64,000 bases of DNA from JBDSSS01 sp963764195 (lineage in GTDB: Bacteria; Actinomycetota; Actinomycetes; Actinomycetales; Dermatophilaceae), in contig CAVXRG010000005.1 in the NCBI GenBank assembly GCA_963764195.1, positions 36,691 through 100,690 of the forward strand, written 5' to 3'. Of this stretch, positions 50,534 through 59,461 are shown piece after piece. Numbering within the stretch: position 1 is the stretch's first letter; every line of letters starts with the position of its first letter. Below the pieces are notes generated by a model that was given only the letters and a program-made list of their open reading frames with translations, had not been told where the DNA came from and ran no database searches. A program made the translations under genes and the position numbers.

Positions 50534-51681
50534 CCGTCTGGCGCGACGTCATCGGCCAGGAGCCGACGATCGAGACCCTGTCCCGGGCGGTCCGCGACGA
50601 GGCGTCGATGACCCACGCGTGGCTCTTCACCGGGCCGCCGGGGTCCGGACGGTCGACGGCGGCCCGCGCCTTCGCGGCCGCCCTCCAGTGCCCGCGCGGA
50701 GGCTGCGGGGAGTGTCACGAGTGCCGCACGGCAGTCGAGGGCAACCACGCCGACGTCAAGGTGGTCGCGACCCGCGGCCTGTCGATCAAGGTCGAGGACA
50801 CCCGCGCCCTCGTGCAGGAGTCGGCGCTGCGGCCCTCGGTCGGGCGGTGGCGCGTCATCATCATCGAGGACGCCGACCGCCTCACCGAACGCGCGGCCGA
50901 TGCCCTGCTCAAGGCGCTCGAGGAGCCGACGCCGCGCACGGTCTGGATGCTCTGCGCCCCCAGCCTCGAGGACGTCATCATCACGATCCGTTCGCGCTCG
51001 CGCCACGTCCGGCTGCGCACCCCGCCCGTCGAGGCCGTCGCCGCCCTGCTCGAGCGGCGCGACGGTGTCGACCCGGCGATGGCGCTGTATGCCGCCCGCG
51101 CCGCCCAGTCCCACGTCGGGCTCGCGCGCCGGCTGGCCCGCGACGAGGGGGCCCGGATCCGGCGCCGCGACGTCATCGCGATGGCGACGAAGATCCTCTC
51201 GGTCGGCGACGCGATCGGGGCCGCCGCCGACCTCGCCCAGATCGCCGACGAGGAGTCGAGCGCGAGCAGCGCCGAGCGCGACGCCGCCGAGAAGGCGCAG
51301 CTGCTCGAGACCCTCGGCGCCGACCCCGGCGCGCGGGCCCAGCCGCCGCACATCCGCTCGCAGGTCGCGGGGCTCGAACGAGAGCAGAAGACCCGCGCCA
51401 AGCGGCACGAGCGCGACATGATCGACCGGTCGCTCGTCGACCTCTCCTCGGTCTACCGCGACGCCCTCGTCGTCTCGCTCGGCTCGGGGGTGGCCCTCGT
51501 CAACCCCGACGCCCTCGAGAAGGTCCGGGCCCTGGCCGGCGTGCTCTCGGCCGAGCAGCTGCTCCTGGCGATGGACGCGATCAACGAGGCCCGCGACCGG
51601 ATCAACGCCAACGTCGCGCCGCTGCTCGCCCTCGAGGCGATGGCCCTGCAGCTGCGGGTGCCGCGAGACCTCGGCGTCTGA
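50530..51681 (+). CDS. holB: DNA polymerase III subunit delta'
   Basis: A 383-residue clamp-loader subunit. Modified Walker A GPPGSGRST, zinc module CPRGGCGECHECR, VIIIEDADRLTERAADALLKALEEP, then the SRC-like motif in IRSRSRHVRLRTP. Actinobacterial delta' proteins retain this degenerate P-loop. ATG 50530 overlaps tmk. Confidence 0.95.
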   Translation: MTVWRDVIGQEPTIETLSRAVRDEASMTHAWLFTGPPGSGRSTAARAFAAALQCPRGGCGECHECRTAVEGNHADVKVVATRGLSIKVEDTRALVQESALRPSVGRWRVIIIEDADRLTERAADALLKALEEPTPRTVWMLCAPSLEDVIITIRSRSRHVRLRTPPVEAVAALLERRDGVDPAMALYAARAAQSHVGLARRLARDEGARIRRRDVIAMATKILSVGDAIGAAADLAQIADEESSASSAERDAAEKAQLLETLGADPGARAQPPHIRSQVAGLEREQKTRAKRHERDMIDRSLVDLSSVYRDALVVSLGSGVALVNPDALEKVRALAGVLSAEQLLLAMDAINEARDRINANVAPLLALEAMALQLRVPRDLGV

Positions 51682-51763
51682 CGCGCCGCCCGGTCTGCCG
51701 GCCCGACGGAGACGGTACGGTCACGACCGCGGCTCCGACCCGACGGTTCGAGGGTCGAAGGGT

Positions 51764-51769
51764 TACATT
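51764..51769 (+). promoter_or_regulatory. Leaderless -10 box before the first secreted hydrolase
   Basis: TACATT, seven bases before ATG 51777, in an AT-rich patch. Confidence 0.5.
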
Positions 51770-51776
51770 TTGCCGC

Positions 51777-53327
51777 ATGAGTCACCGCCTCGCCCGCGCG
51801 CTCGTCGCCGCGGCGACGGCGACGGGCCTCCTGCTCGGATCGTCCGCGTGCACGGATGCCGCTGACTCGCTCACCCCGACGCCGGTGCAGGCGACGAGTG
51901 GCGTCCCTGCGCCGTCGGACGCTCCCGCCGACGACCTCGCCGGCTACTACACCCAGACCCTGGCGTGGTCCTCGTGCTCCGGTGGGGACTGCGCCCGGCT
52001 GCGGGTCCCGCGCGACTACGCCCACCCGTCGGCCGGGGACCTCGAGATCGCCGTGCTCCGGGTCAAGGCACGCAACCAGGGCAAGCGGATCGGCTCCCTC
52101 GTCGTCAACCCCGGTGGACCCGGTGCGTCCGGCGTCGACTACGCCCGCAGCGCCGACCTCATCGTCGGCGCGCCCGTCCGCAGCTACTTCGACGTCGTCG
52201 GTTTCGACCCGCGCGGGGTGGTGCGCTCGTCCCCGATCGACTGCCTCCCCGACGGCCAGCTCGACACCTTCCTCGGCACCGACCCGACCCCCGACACCGC
52301 GGGGGAGGAGCAGGACCTGCTCACCGAGGCGCACGCCATGGCCGCCGGGTGCGAGCAGCGCAACCCGCTGCTGCTGCCCCACGTCTCGACCGTCGACGCC
52401 GCCAAGGACATGGACGTGCTGCGTGCGGCGCTCGGCGACGCGCAGCTGAACTACCTCGGCAAGTCCTACGGCACCTTCCTCGGGGCCACCTACGCCGACC
52501 TGTTCCCCAAGCGGGTCGGGCGCTTCGTCCTCGACGGCGTCGTCCCGCCCGACCTCACGAGCGCCGAGCTGGCGCAGGGGCAGGCCCGCGGTTTCGAGCT
52601 CGCGACGCGCGCCTACGTGCAGGACTGCGTGTCCGGTGGGGGCTGCCCCCTCGGCAAGACGGTCGACCAGGGCATGCAGTGGCTGCGTGACTTCCTCACC
52701 CGTCTCGATGCCCGACCACTGCCGAGCGGCGACCCGTCCGTGCCGGCCCTCAACGAGGCCTGGGCCTCGCTCGGGCTCGGCGCGGCCCTCTACGACCAGG
52801 GCTCCTGGGGGATCCTCACCCAGGCGCTCGAGGAGGCCGCCGGTGGCAGCGGACGGACCCTGATGGCCCTCGCCGACAGCTACGCGGACCGCAAGGCCGG
52901 CGGCGGCTACACGGGCAACATCATGGAGGCGATCTTCGCCGTCAACTGCCTCGACCGACCCGACAGCCCCGACCTCGCCACCTACGAGGCGAACGCGAAG
53001 GCCTTCACCGCCGTCGCCCCGACCTGGGGGCGCTTCCTCGCCTGGGGCTCGCTGCCGTGCGGGGTCTGGCCGGTCACGGGGGGCGCGCCGCCGCACACGG
53101 TCTCGGCGAAGGGCAGCAACCCGATCGTCGTCGTGGGCACGACCCGCGACCCGGCCACGATCTACGAGTGGTCCGTCCGGTTGCGCAATCAGCTCGCCAA
53201 CGCAGCGCTCATCTCGTTCGACGGGGACGGCCACACGGCATACACCCGCAGCAACTCCTGCGTCGACGACGCGATCGACCGCTACTACGTGCAGGGCGTC
53301 ACCCCGAAGGACGGACTGAGATGCTGA
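51777..53327 (+). CDS. Secreted alpha/beta-hydrolase lipoprotein (tripeptidyl aminopeptidase-like)
   Basis: A 516-residue exported hydrolase. Signal peptide ending SSAC (Cys25 likely lipidated). Oxyanion region VVNPGGPGASGVDYA; nucleophile in LGKSYGTFLGATYADLFP; acid and His in the C-terminal TRDPATIYEW and FDGDGHTAYTRSNSCVDDAIDRYY, which is the TAP-like C-terminal domain. Homologues release short peptides. This family commonly follows tmk-holB in actinobacteria. The last bases overlap the paralogue downstream. Confidence 0.9.
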   Translation: MSHRLARALVAAATATGLLLGSSACTDAADSLTPTPVQATSGVPAPSDAPADDLAGYYTQTLAWSSCSGGDCARLRVPRDYAHPSAGDLEIAVLRVKARNQGKRIGSLVVNPGGPGASGVDYARSADLIVGAPVRSYFDVVGFDPRGVVRSSPIDCLPDGQLDTFLGTDPTPDTAGEEQDLLTEAHAMAAGCEQRNPLLLPHVSTVDAAKDMDVLRAALGDAQLNYLGKSYGTFLGATYADLFPKRVGRFVLDGVVPPDLTSAELAQGQARGFELATRAYVQDCVSGGGCPLGKTVDQGMQWLRDFLTRLDARPLPSGDPSVPALNEAWASLGLGAALYDQGSWGILTQALEEAAGGSGRTLMALADSYADRKAGGGYTGNIMEAIFAVNCLDRPDSPDLATYEANAKAFTAVAPTWGRFLAWGSLPCGVWPVTGGAPPHTVSAKGSNPIVVVGTTRDPATIYEWSVRLRNQLANAALISFDGDGHTAYTRSNSCVDDAIDRYYVQGVTPKDGLRC

Positions 53328-55138
53328 ACGACCCACCCGCACCGGAGGACCTCCCCGACGCGCCGAAGCGACCGTATGCCGTTGTCCCATCGGCGATCCC
53401 GCGTGAACCCGCCGCCGTGGTCGAGCCCGCAGCCGTGGCTGAGCCCACGGGGTCGGCTGGGCCGGACGAGCCGCGGCGGCCGGTCGGTTTCGGTGGGCCC
53501 TCGGCGCAGCCCTCGGCGCGGGCGATCGTCGCGGTCGCCGTCGTGGCCGTGCTGCTCGCCGTCGCCGCCCTCGCGGTCTGGCGCCTGGGACCGCTGTCGG
53601 ACACGCCGGTCGCGATCCCGACGAGCCGGACGACCTCGCTCGGTCCCACGACGAGCCCGACCCCGTCACCCTCCGCGTCGTCCCCGTCGACCTCGCCGAC
53701 CCCGGCGCCGGGGTCGGGGAGCTACCCGAAGGAGCTGGCGGCGTTCTACACCCAGCGCCTGTCGTGGACGGCCTGCGCCGACGACCCGGCCCAGCAGTGC
53801 ACGACGATGGAGGTGCCGGTCGACTACGCGAAACCCGGCGGTGACCGGTTCACCCTCGCCCTGCGCAAGGCGCCCGCGCTCGACCAGGGCCAGCGGGTCG
53901 GCTCGCTCGTGATCAACCCGGGCGGGCCGGGCGGCTCCGGCGTGGAGTACGCCACCTACGCCCAGTACGTCTTCAGCAAGCAGCTGCGCTCGGTCTACGA
54001 CATCGTCGGCTTCGACCCGCGCGGCATCGGCGCCTCCGACGCCGTCACCTGCCTCACCGACACGCAGATGGACACCCTCTTCGGGGACGACCCCACCCCC
54101 GACACCGCGGCGGAGCGGCGCACGCTCATCGACGACGCGGACCGGATCACGAAGAGCTGCGCGGCCACCGGGGGTGAGCGGGCCCGGCACATGGGCACGA
54201 CCGAGGTGGCCCGCGACATGGACGTCATGCGGGTCCTGCTCGGCGACCCGAAGCTCAACTACTTCGGCGTGTCCTACGGGACCTTCCTCGGGGCCCTCTA
54301 CGCCGACCTCTTCCCGAAGAACGTCGGCCGCTTCGTGCTCGACTCGGCGATCTCGCCGAACCAGACCGACGCCCAGGAGATGACCTACGACATCCAGGGC
54401 TTCGAGTCCTCGATCGACGCCTTCATCAGCTGGTGCGTCGCCCGCCCCGACTGCGCGCTCGGCTCGGACAAGGCTGCGGCCCGGGGCAAGATCGCCAGCC
54501 TGCTCGACAGGGTCGAGGCGAAGGAGCTGGCGACGTCCGTCCCGGGCCTCGCGAAGGTCGGTGAGGGCTGGACGAGCTTCGCGATCTTCATGTGCCTCTA
54601 CTCCGAGGACTCGTGGCCAACGCTCAACAAGGGCCTCGCGCAGGCCTTCACCGGGCGCGGCGACATCCTGCTCGCCAAGGCGATGTCGGTCGTCGAGCGG
54701 TCGACCTCCGGTCGGTACGCCGACACGACCTACCTGCAGGCGATGATCCCGGTCCGCTGCGAGGACTGGCCCCGCACCCCCGACACCCCGGCGGTCAAGG
54801 CCGCGCAGGCCAAGGCTCAGGCGGCCCACCCGCTCTGGGCCCAGATGACCGGCGAGCTCTACGACAACTGCGAGGCCTGGCCCGACCCCGGGCGGGCGCT
54901 CAAGGGCTCGACGCTGGCGGTCGGGGCCGCGCCGATCCTCGTCATCGGCAACCTCCGGGACCCGGCGACCCCGATCGGCGGGACGAAGCAGCTCGCGAAG
55001 GACCTCGACTCGGGGGTGCTCGTCACTGCCGACCACGACGGCCACGGCACCTACTTCGCCGGCAACTCCTGCGTCGACGCGATCGTCGACGGCTACCTGA
55101 TGAAGGGCGCCGTGCCGCAGGACGGGAAGGCGTGCTGA
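53321..55138 (+). CDS. Membrane-anchored alpha/beta-hydrolase, paralogue of the preceding gene
   Basis: A 605-residue protein. Unlike its neighbour it has a Pro-rich cytoplasmic N-terminus (about 65 residues), a single membrane helix (AIVAVAVVAVLLAVAALAVW), and a Ser/Thr/Pro stalk before the hydrolase domain: VINPGGPGGSGVEYA, nucleophile in FGVSYGTFLGALYADLFP, LRDPATPIGGTKQLAKDL, and DHDGHGTYFAGNSCVDAIVDGYL. The first ATG 53321 overlaps the end of the upstream gene by seven bases. Tandem duplication followed by a change of anchor is likely. Confidence 0.9.
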   Translation: MLNDPPAPEDLPDAPKRPYAVVPSAIPREPAAVVEPAAVAEPTGSAGPDEPRRPVGFGGPSAQPSARAIVAVAVVAVLLAVAALAVWRLGPLSDTPVAIPTSRTTSLGPTTSPTPSPSASSPSTSPTPAPGSGSYPKELAAFYTQRLSWTACADDPAQQCTTMEVPVDYAKPGGDRFTLALRKAPALDQGQRVGSLVINPGGPGGSGVEYATYAQYVFSKQLRSVYDIVGFDPRGIGASDAVTCLTDTQMDTLFGDDPTPDTAAERRTLIDDADRITKSCAATGGERARHMGTTEVARDMDVMRVLLGDPKLNYFGVSYGTFLGALYADLFPKNVGRFVLDSAISPNQTDAQEMTYDIQGFESSIDAFISWCVARPDCALGSDKAAARGKIASLLDRVEAKELATSVPGLAKVGEGWTSFAIFMCLYSEDSWPTLNKGLAQAFTGRGDILLAKAMSVVERSTSGRYADTTYLQAMIPVRCEDWPRTPDTPAVKAAQAKAQAAHPLWAQMTGELYDNCEAWPDPGRALKGSTLAVGAAPILVIGNLRDPATPIGGTKQLAKDLDSGVLVTADHDGHGTYFAGNSCVDAIVDGYLMKGAVPQDGKAC

Positions 55139-55313
55139 CGCCTTGCCCTGTCTCTCACGGGGTCACGTCATCAACGAGGCCCACCGTCAGGGGGTCGTGA
55201 TGCAGGAGCGCCCCGACCAGAGGCGACCAGAGGCGACCAGAGGCCACGATGACACGGCATACGCACGGGCGTGGCTGCGGTCGTGACCCCTCGGGGCCCA
55301 GCGAGGGGCTCGG

Positions 55314-56264
55314 TCAGTCGGTCGAGACGGTGACGGCGATCTTGCCCGCGGTGTGACCGTCCTGGCTCAGCGCGAAGGCGTCGGCGAGCTGCTCGAGGGG
55401 GAAGGTCGCGGCGACCGGAACGCGGAGCGCGCCCTGCTCCACGAGCTCGGCGAGCCGGTCGAGGTCCGGCCCGCTCGGGCGGACCCAGACCCAGGTGCCG
55501 CCGGCCTCGGTGACGGTGTTGTCGGCGACGGAGGCGTGCCGGCCACCATCGGCGAGGACGGCCTGCGTGGTCTCGAGCACCCCACCGACGAAGTCCGCCA
55601 CGACGTCGACGCCGTCGGGTGCGAGGGCGCGGACCCGGTCGACGACACCGTCGCCGTACTCGACCGGCTCGGCGCCGAGCTCCCGGAGCCGGTCGTGGTT
55701 GCCGGCCGAGGCAGTGCCGATGACGCGGGCGCCGAGGGCCTTGGCGATCTGGACCCCGAGCGAGCCGACGCCGCCGGCGGCCGCGTGGATGAGCACGGTG
55801 TCGCCCTCGCCGACCTCGAGGCGGGTCAGCAGCTGCCAGGCGGTGAGGCCGGCGAGCGGGAGGCCGGCCGCCTCGTCCCACGACAGCGAGGCGGGCTTCT
55901 TCGCGAGGGAGCGCACCGGGACCGTGGTCAGCTCGGCGAAGGTGCCACCGTGCAGGTAGTCCTTGCGGTTGTAGGCCATGACCTCGTCCCCGACGGCGAA
56001 CTCCGACGTGTCGAAACCAACCGCCTCGACGACCCCGCTGACGTCCCAGCCCGGCACGACGGGGAAGACGGCGTGCATGACGGCGTCGAGCCCACCGGAC
56101 ATGAGCTTCCAGTCGACGGGGTTGACCGACGCGGAGCGCACCCGGACGAGCACCTCGCTGGGGCCCACCTTGGGCAGCGGCTGCTGCGTGAGCGAGAGCA
56201 CGTCGGTGCCCCCGTAGGTGTCGTAGGTCATGGCGCGCATGGTCTCGGTGGTGCTGTCGGACAT
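55314..56264 (-). CDS. Zinc-independent quinone oxidoreductase-like NADP-dependent dehydrogenase
   Basis: A 316-residue MDR-superfamily reductase: MRAMTYDTYGGTDVLSL, RVRSASVNPVDWKLMSG, GWDVSGVVEAVG, and the NADP site IHAAAGGVGSLGVQIAKALGARVIGTAS. The structural and catalytic zinc Cys residues of alcohol dehydrogenases are absent, as in quinone oxidoreductases. ATG 56264 has GAGGAGA upstream. Monocistronic, with the tRNA gene divergent behind it. Confidence 0.88.
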   Translation of the reverse strand: MSDSTTETMRAMTYDTYGGTDVLSLTQQPLPKVGPSEVLVRVRSASVNPVDWKLMSGGLDAVMHAVFPVVPGWDVSGVVEAVGFDTSEFAVGDEVMAYNRKDYLHGGTFAELTTVPVRSLAKKPASLSWDEAAGLPLAGLTAWQLLTRLEVGEGDTVLIHAAAGGVGSLGVQIAKALGARVIGTASAGNHDRLRELGAEPVEYGDGVVDRVRALAPDGVDVVADFVGGVLETTQAVLADGGRHASVADNTVTEAGGTWVWVRPSGPDLDRLAELVEQGALRVPVAATFPLEQLADAFALSQDGHTAGKIAVTVSTD

Positions 56265-56456
56265 CGGGATCTCCTCGAGTCGGTGCGGGTGGTCTCTGTG
56301 AGGTCCAAGGCCGCGTCCCCCCGCGTCATTCCCGGCGCCTCCGGGGCGCACACCCCCGAGCGCTCGGTCTGCCCGGCTCGGATTTTCGGACCCGCCGGGG
56401 CTGTGCGTATACTCGATCTCCGTGTCCGGTCCCGCTCGTTCGGGGTCGTCCGCGTT

Positions 56457-56533
56457 GCCGCTTTAGCTCAGTCGGCCAGAGCGATTCACTCGTAATGAAT
56501 AGGTCATCGGTTCGATTCCGATAAGCGGCTCCA
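56457..56533 (+). tRNA. tRNA-Thr (anticodon CGU)
   Basis: Full cloverleaf: acceptor GCCGCTT (56457-56463) pairs with AAGCGGC (56523-56529); D stem GCTC/GAGC; anticodon stem ATTCA/TGAAT with loop CTCGTAA; T arm ATCGG-TTCGATT-CCGAT; discriminator T and encoded CCA. The anticodon CGT reads ACG. Its 3' side faces the accessory region, so it is the likely attachment site. Confidence 0.97.
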
Positions 56534-56545
56534 CGCAACACCACA

Positions 56546-56583
56546 GGAAAGGCCCCCTCGACGCCCGTCGAGGGGGCCTTTCC
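56546..56583 (+). terminator. Strong hairpin terminator after tRNA-Thr
   Basis: Two perfect 18-base arms, from GGAAAGGCCCCC to its complement GGGGGCCTTTCC, with a two-base loop, 13 bases beyond the tRNA CCA end. Confidence 0.9.
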
Positions 56584-56599
56584 GTTGCCCCCGACGCCC

Positions 56600-56830
56600 G
56601 CTTGTGCCCCCGTGGTGCGCGCGGCCGCGACGTGACCGAGGACTCGCTGGACGACCTCGGGGTCGGGGCCGGCCCGAGCGAGATCGAGGCCGCCGTATGC
56701 CGCAGATCGTGAGCGCTCACGGTCGGGCATCCGATCGCGCTCCATCTCGGGTCCAGCTGATCGAGCGCTTCCAGTTCGGCTCGCTCGGCCGCCCTCCCTC
56801 CGGCGCCGCAGGCCACGGGCCGTGACCAGC
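56600..56830 (-). pseudogene. Tyrosine-recombinase (phage integrase) remnant
   Basis: On the minus strand one frame reads LDPRWSAIGCPTVSAHDLRHTAAS, the integrase H-x-L-R-H box, and an adjacent frame continues AGPDPEVVQRVLGHVAAA, the region just before the catalytic Tyr. The two parts are separated by a frameshift, and nothing longer upstream looks like the rest of an integrase. Its place directly beside the tRNA-Thr 3' end is that of an island integrase. Confidence 0.75.
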
Positions 56831-56932
56831 TCGGCCCAGGTTGGCGTATGCCGGCGACGTGATGCAGGTCGACGACGCGCGGAAAGGGCTCTTCGTCCCT
56901 GGTGGGACTGGGCGCACACGCCGGGGGGATGC

Positions 56933-57685
56933 TCAACGGGTGAAGGTGGCGCGATAGCCCGAAGGCGTCGCCGTGGTCAGCTCGCGGAACGCGGCGTTGA
57001 ACGCCGACAGGGAGCCGTATCCCACCTGGTGGGCGATCGTGGTGATCGGGGTGTCGTCGGCGGCGAGCAGCTCGACCGCCCGTAGCACCCGCATCCGGCG
57101 CAGGGTGGCGCGCCAGGTCATCCCGACCTCGGCCTCGAACCGACGGGCCAGCGAGCGCGGCACCAGCCCGACAGCGGCCGCGACCTCCTCGAGCCGGATC
57201 TCGTCGCCGAGCCGTTCCTCGGTGAGCCGCAACGCGGTCCGTACCTCGGGCGAGCGTCCCGCTGGCACGACCACGGGGCTGGGGCGCTCGGCCAGCCGCC
57301 ACGCGACCGCGGCCAGGGCGGTGAAGATGCTTCGGGCGTACAGGGGCAGGGACTCCTGCGCCTCCTGCCAGCCGCCGCACTCGCTGACGAGCGCGCGAGC
57401 CAGCGGATCGAGGTCGAAGACCGTGAGGTTCTGCGGCGGCGGCGGCACGAAGTCGACGTGGAAGAGCACCGAGGCGGTCCTGGCCGGCTGCGGGATCGTG
57501 ATCGTGGCCGGCCGCCCGGCGCACAGCAGCGCGGCCCGGGCCGGGGGAAGCAGCCAGCGCTGGCCCTCGGCCTCGAGCCGCAGCGCTCCAGAGGAGGCGC
57601 ACAGCAGGTAGTGGCGGTCGACGACCAGCTCGATCGGCCCGGTCGGCCCGAAGGACCGGGTGAACGCGAACGCCTCGCGGGTCAC
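56933..57685 (-). CDS. AraC-family transcriptional regulator
   Basis: A 250-residue regulator with an N-terminal cupin-like sensing half (ELVVDRHYLLCASSGALRLEAEGQRWLLPPARAALL) and a C-terminal double HTH: RLEEVAAAVGLVPRSLARRFEAEVGMTWRATL and TPITTIAHQVGYGSLSAFNAAFRELTTATPSGYR. GTG 57685 follows the monooxygenase gene by 41 bases on the same strand; GTG 57703 is also possible. Effector unknown. Confidence 0.88.
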   Translation of the reverse strand: MTREAFAFTRSFGPTGPIELVVDRHYLLCASSGALRLEAEGQRWLLPPARAALLCAGRPATITIPQPARTASVLFHVDFVPPPPQNLTVFDLDPLARALVSECGGWQEAQESLPLYARSIFTALAAVAWRLAERPSPVVVPAGRSPEVRTALRLTEERLGDEIRLEEVAAAVGLVPRSLARRFEAEVGMTWRATLRRMRVLRAVELLAADDTPITTIAHQVGYGSLSAFNAAFRELTTATPSGYRATFTR

Positions 57686-57726
57686 GAGTGGACTCCCACG
57701 CACCGATCGTAGGGACGCCGCGCCGC

Positions 57727-58029
57727 TCAGGCGACGGCCTCGATGAGTTCCGCGCGGAAGCGGCGGCTCACGGGCCCTCCGGTCACCATGGGTCGCAGCA
57801 CGGTGTTGGACCGGGCGAAGGCGTCGGAGGCGAGGTAGGAAGCGAACGAGCTCTGATCGGTCCACTCGTGCACGACCGTCACGGTGCGGTCGTCCTCACG
57901 CGAGGCGTACACGCGAAAGGCGAGGTTGCCCGGCATCGAGCGGACGCGCGGCCGTTCGTCTTCGAGCTGGGTCAGAGCACGGGCGCGGTCGTCGGCGGCG
58001 GTCTCGAAATCGAGAATGGCGATGAACAC
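57727..58029 (-). CDS. ABM-domain (antibiotic biosynthesis monooxygenase-like) protein
   Basis: A 100-residue protein of the dimeric alpha-beta barrel fold: MFIAILDFETAADDRARAL, MPGNLAFRVYASREDDRTVTVVHEWTDQSSFASYLASDAF. Such proteins oxidise quinols or small aromatics without cofactors. GTG 58029 has CAGGAGACC upstream, which excludes the longer frame. Cotranscribed with the AraC gene. Confidence 0.82.
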   Translation of the reverse strand: MFIAILDFETAADDRARALTQLEDERPRVRSMPGNLAFRVYASREDDRTVTVVHEWTDQSSFASYLASDAFARSNTVLRPMVTGGPVSRRFRAELIEAVA

Positions 58030-58259
58030 AAGGTCTCCTGAATGTGGAAGGTGGTGGATGACGTCTCCAGCCTCCCCGGGAGCCCCCAGGCCCCGCCTCC
58101 GTCCACCGGACACATTCACGCGTGCAGCGGACGTCGACCCAGTCGTGACGGGAATGCCGACCCCACAAGGGTCGACAGGCGGCGCTATGACGCAGGTGCT
58201 TTCGCTCGAACAACCGCCGCCACCGTCGGGTGCTAGCATTGCTGTCAGGAGGTGGCGAG

Positions 58260-58496
58260 ATGAGCACTCTAACGATCAGGCAGTTGGATGAGCGCACGCA
58301 CGCTCGGCTGCGTGGACGGGCCGCGGAGCACGGTCGTTCGGTGGAGGCCGAGGTCCGGGCGATCCTGGATGCTGCCGTCAACCGTCCCGAGCGCAACTTC
58401 CTGCTGTCCCTGCACGCATCCATGGCTGAGGTCGGTGGGGTCGATGTCGAGGTGGCCCCGCGTACCGATCAGCCGCGCCCGGTCGATCTGTCGTGA
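58260..58496 (+). CDS. FitA/VapB-like antitoxin
   Basis: A 78-residue antitoxin with a ribbon-helix-helix N-terminus: MSTLTIRQLDERTHARLRGRAAEHGRSVEAEVRAILDAAV, the FitA pattern. The acidic C-terminus would wrap the toxin. AGGAGGTG lies six bases before ATG 58260, and TAGCAT (58234) is a plausible -10. The stop overlaps the toxin start (GTGA). Confidence 0.9.
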   Translation: MSTLTIRQLDERTHARLRGRAAEHGRSVEAEVRAILDAAVNRPERNFLLSLHASMAEVGGVDVEVAPRTDQPRPVDLS

Positions 58497-58912
58497 TCAT
58501 CGCTGACACCAATGTGGTGTCGGAGTTCATGAGGGACGCACCTGACCCGGTTGTGCTCGAGTGGGCGCAGTCGGTCGACGCGTCGGACCTGACCATCTGC
58601 GTGGTGACGGTCGAGGAAGTTGAACGCGGGCTCGGGCGGCTCTCCCATGGGCGACGGCGTCGCGACCTGGAGCAGCGGTGGAGCCGGCTCCTGGACATCT
58701 ACGCGGAGTCCGTCGCCGTCTACGACCTGCTCGCAGCCCGAGAGACGGCCGCCATCCTGGTGGCGGCCGAGGGTTCCGGCCGCCCGATGGCCCTCGCCGA
58801 TGCTCAGATCGCCGGCATCTGCCTTGCCGGGGGCTATGACTTGGCGACCCGCAACGTGAAGGACTTCTCCAACACCGCCAGCCTCAATGTCATCGACCCG
58901 TTCGCCAGCTAG
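58493..58912 (+). CDS. FitB/VapC-like PIN-domain toxin
   Basis: A 139-residue PIN ribonuclease: MIIADTNVVSEFMRDAPDP (first acidic residue Asp5), TVEEVERGLGRL (second), ALADAQIAGICLAGGYDLATRNVKDF (third and fourth). Length and motifs fit VapC/FitB toxins that cleave tRNA or rRNA. GTG 58493 overlaps the antitoxin. Toxin-antitoxin pairs of this kind often stabilise islands. Confidence 0.92.
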   Translation: MIIADTNVVSEFMRDAPDPVVLEWAQSVDASDLTICVVTVEEVERGLGRLSHGRRRRDLEQRWSRLLDIYAESVAVYDLLAARETAAILVAAEGSGRPMALADAQIAGICLAGGYDLATRNVKDFSNTASLNVIDPFAS

Positions 58913-59461
58913 CAGGAGTGGAGCTATTTGCGACGGAGTGACATGGCCGTTTCGCGGCGGAAAGACGCACGCCCAAGCCGCGGCACCAGCGGAGGCGTTC
59001 CTTGGTAAAGCGTCGCTCATCGCTGTGATCTTGGCACCCAGCCGAAGGAAGCCACTTTCCGGACCCGCACCAACGACGCTACGCCCGACCGCCACAGCGG
59101 GGAAGAGACCATCCACTAAGGACCTCGCAGCGGCCGGTTGACACGGAAGGGAGCCGGCAGGACGCACCGCAAGTTGTTCCTGATCCGACCCTCATGCCGT
59201 CGGCCGTCTGACCACATGTGCGTGCCGGCGGAGTCCAATGTCATCAATGGTGCGTGCCGCCGATGCAGGCCAGGAGTGCCTTCGCCTGACTGATCGGAGC
59301 GCGGCTCGACCGGGTGCCAGAGAGCCTGCCACGGATGCTGTATGGACTGGTGGGCTCCCCCCGGTCGGCTAGGAGCATGAGTTCGTGGCGCGCGGGTCGC
59401 TGGGACGGCGGAGTGGGCGAACCTGCCGCAGGCGCGACTCATCGTGCGTAGAGTTCTGCAC
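58913..59461. other. Non-coding stretch in the accessory region
   Basis: About 550 bases with no frame that reads like a real protein on either strand. It may hold decayed genes. The last 15 bases contain the promoter of the next gene. Confidence 0.55.
59449..59454 (+). promoter_or_regulatory. Leaderless -10 box before the membrane-anchored hypothetical gene
   Basis: TAGAGT, seven bases before ATG 59462. Confidence 0.5.

Noticed and set aside
56463..56560. Minus-strand frame reading IGIEPMTYSLR across the tRNA
   Set aside because: This is the well-known spurious translation of the antisense strand of a tRNA gene, not a protein.
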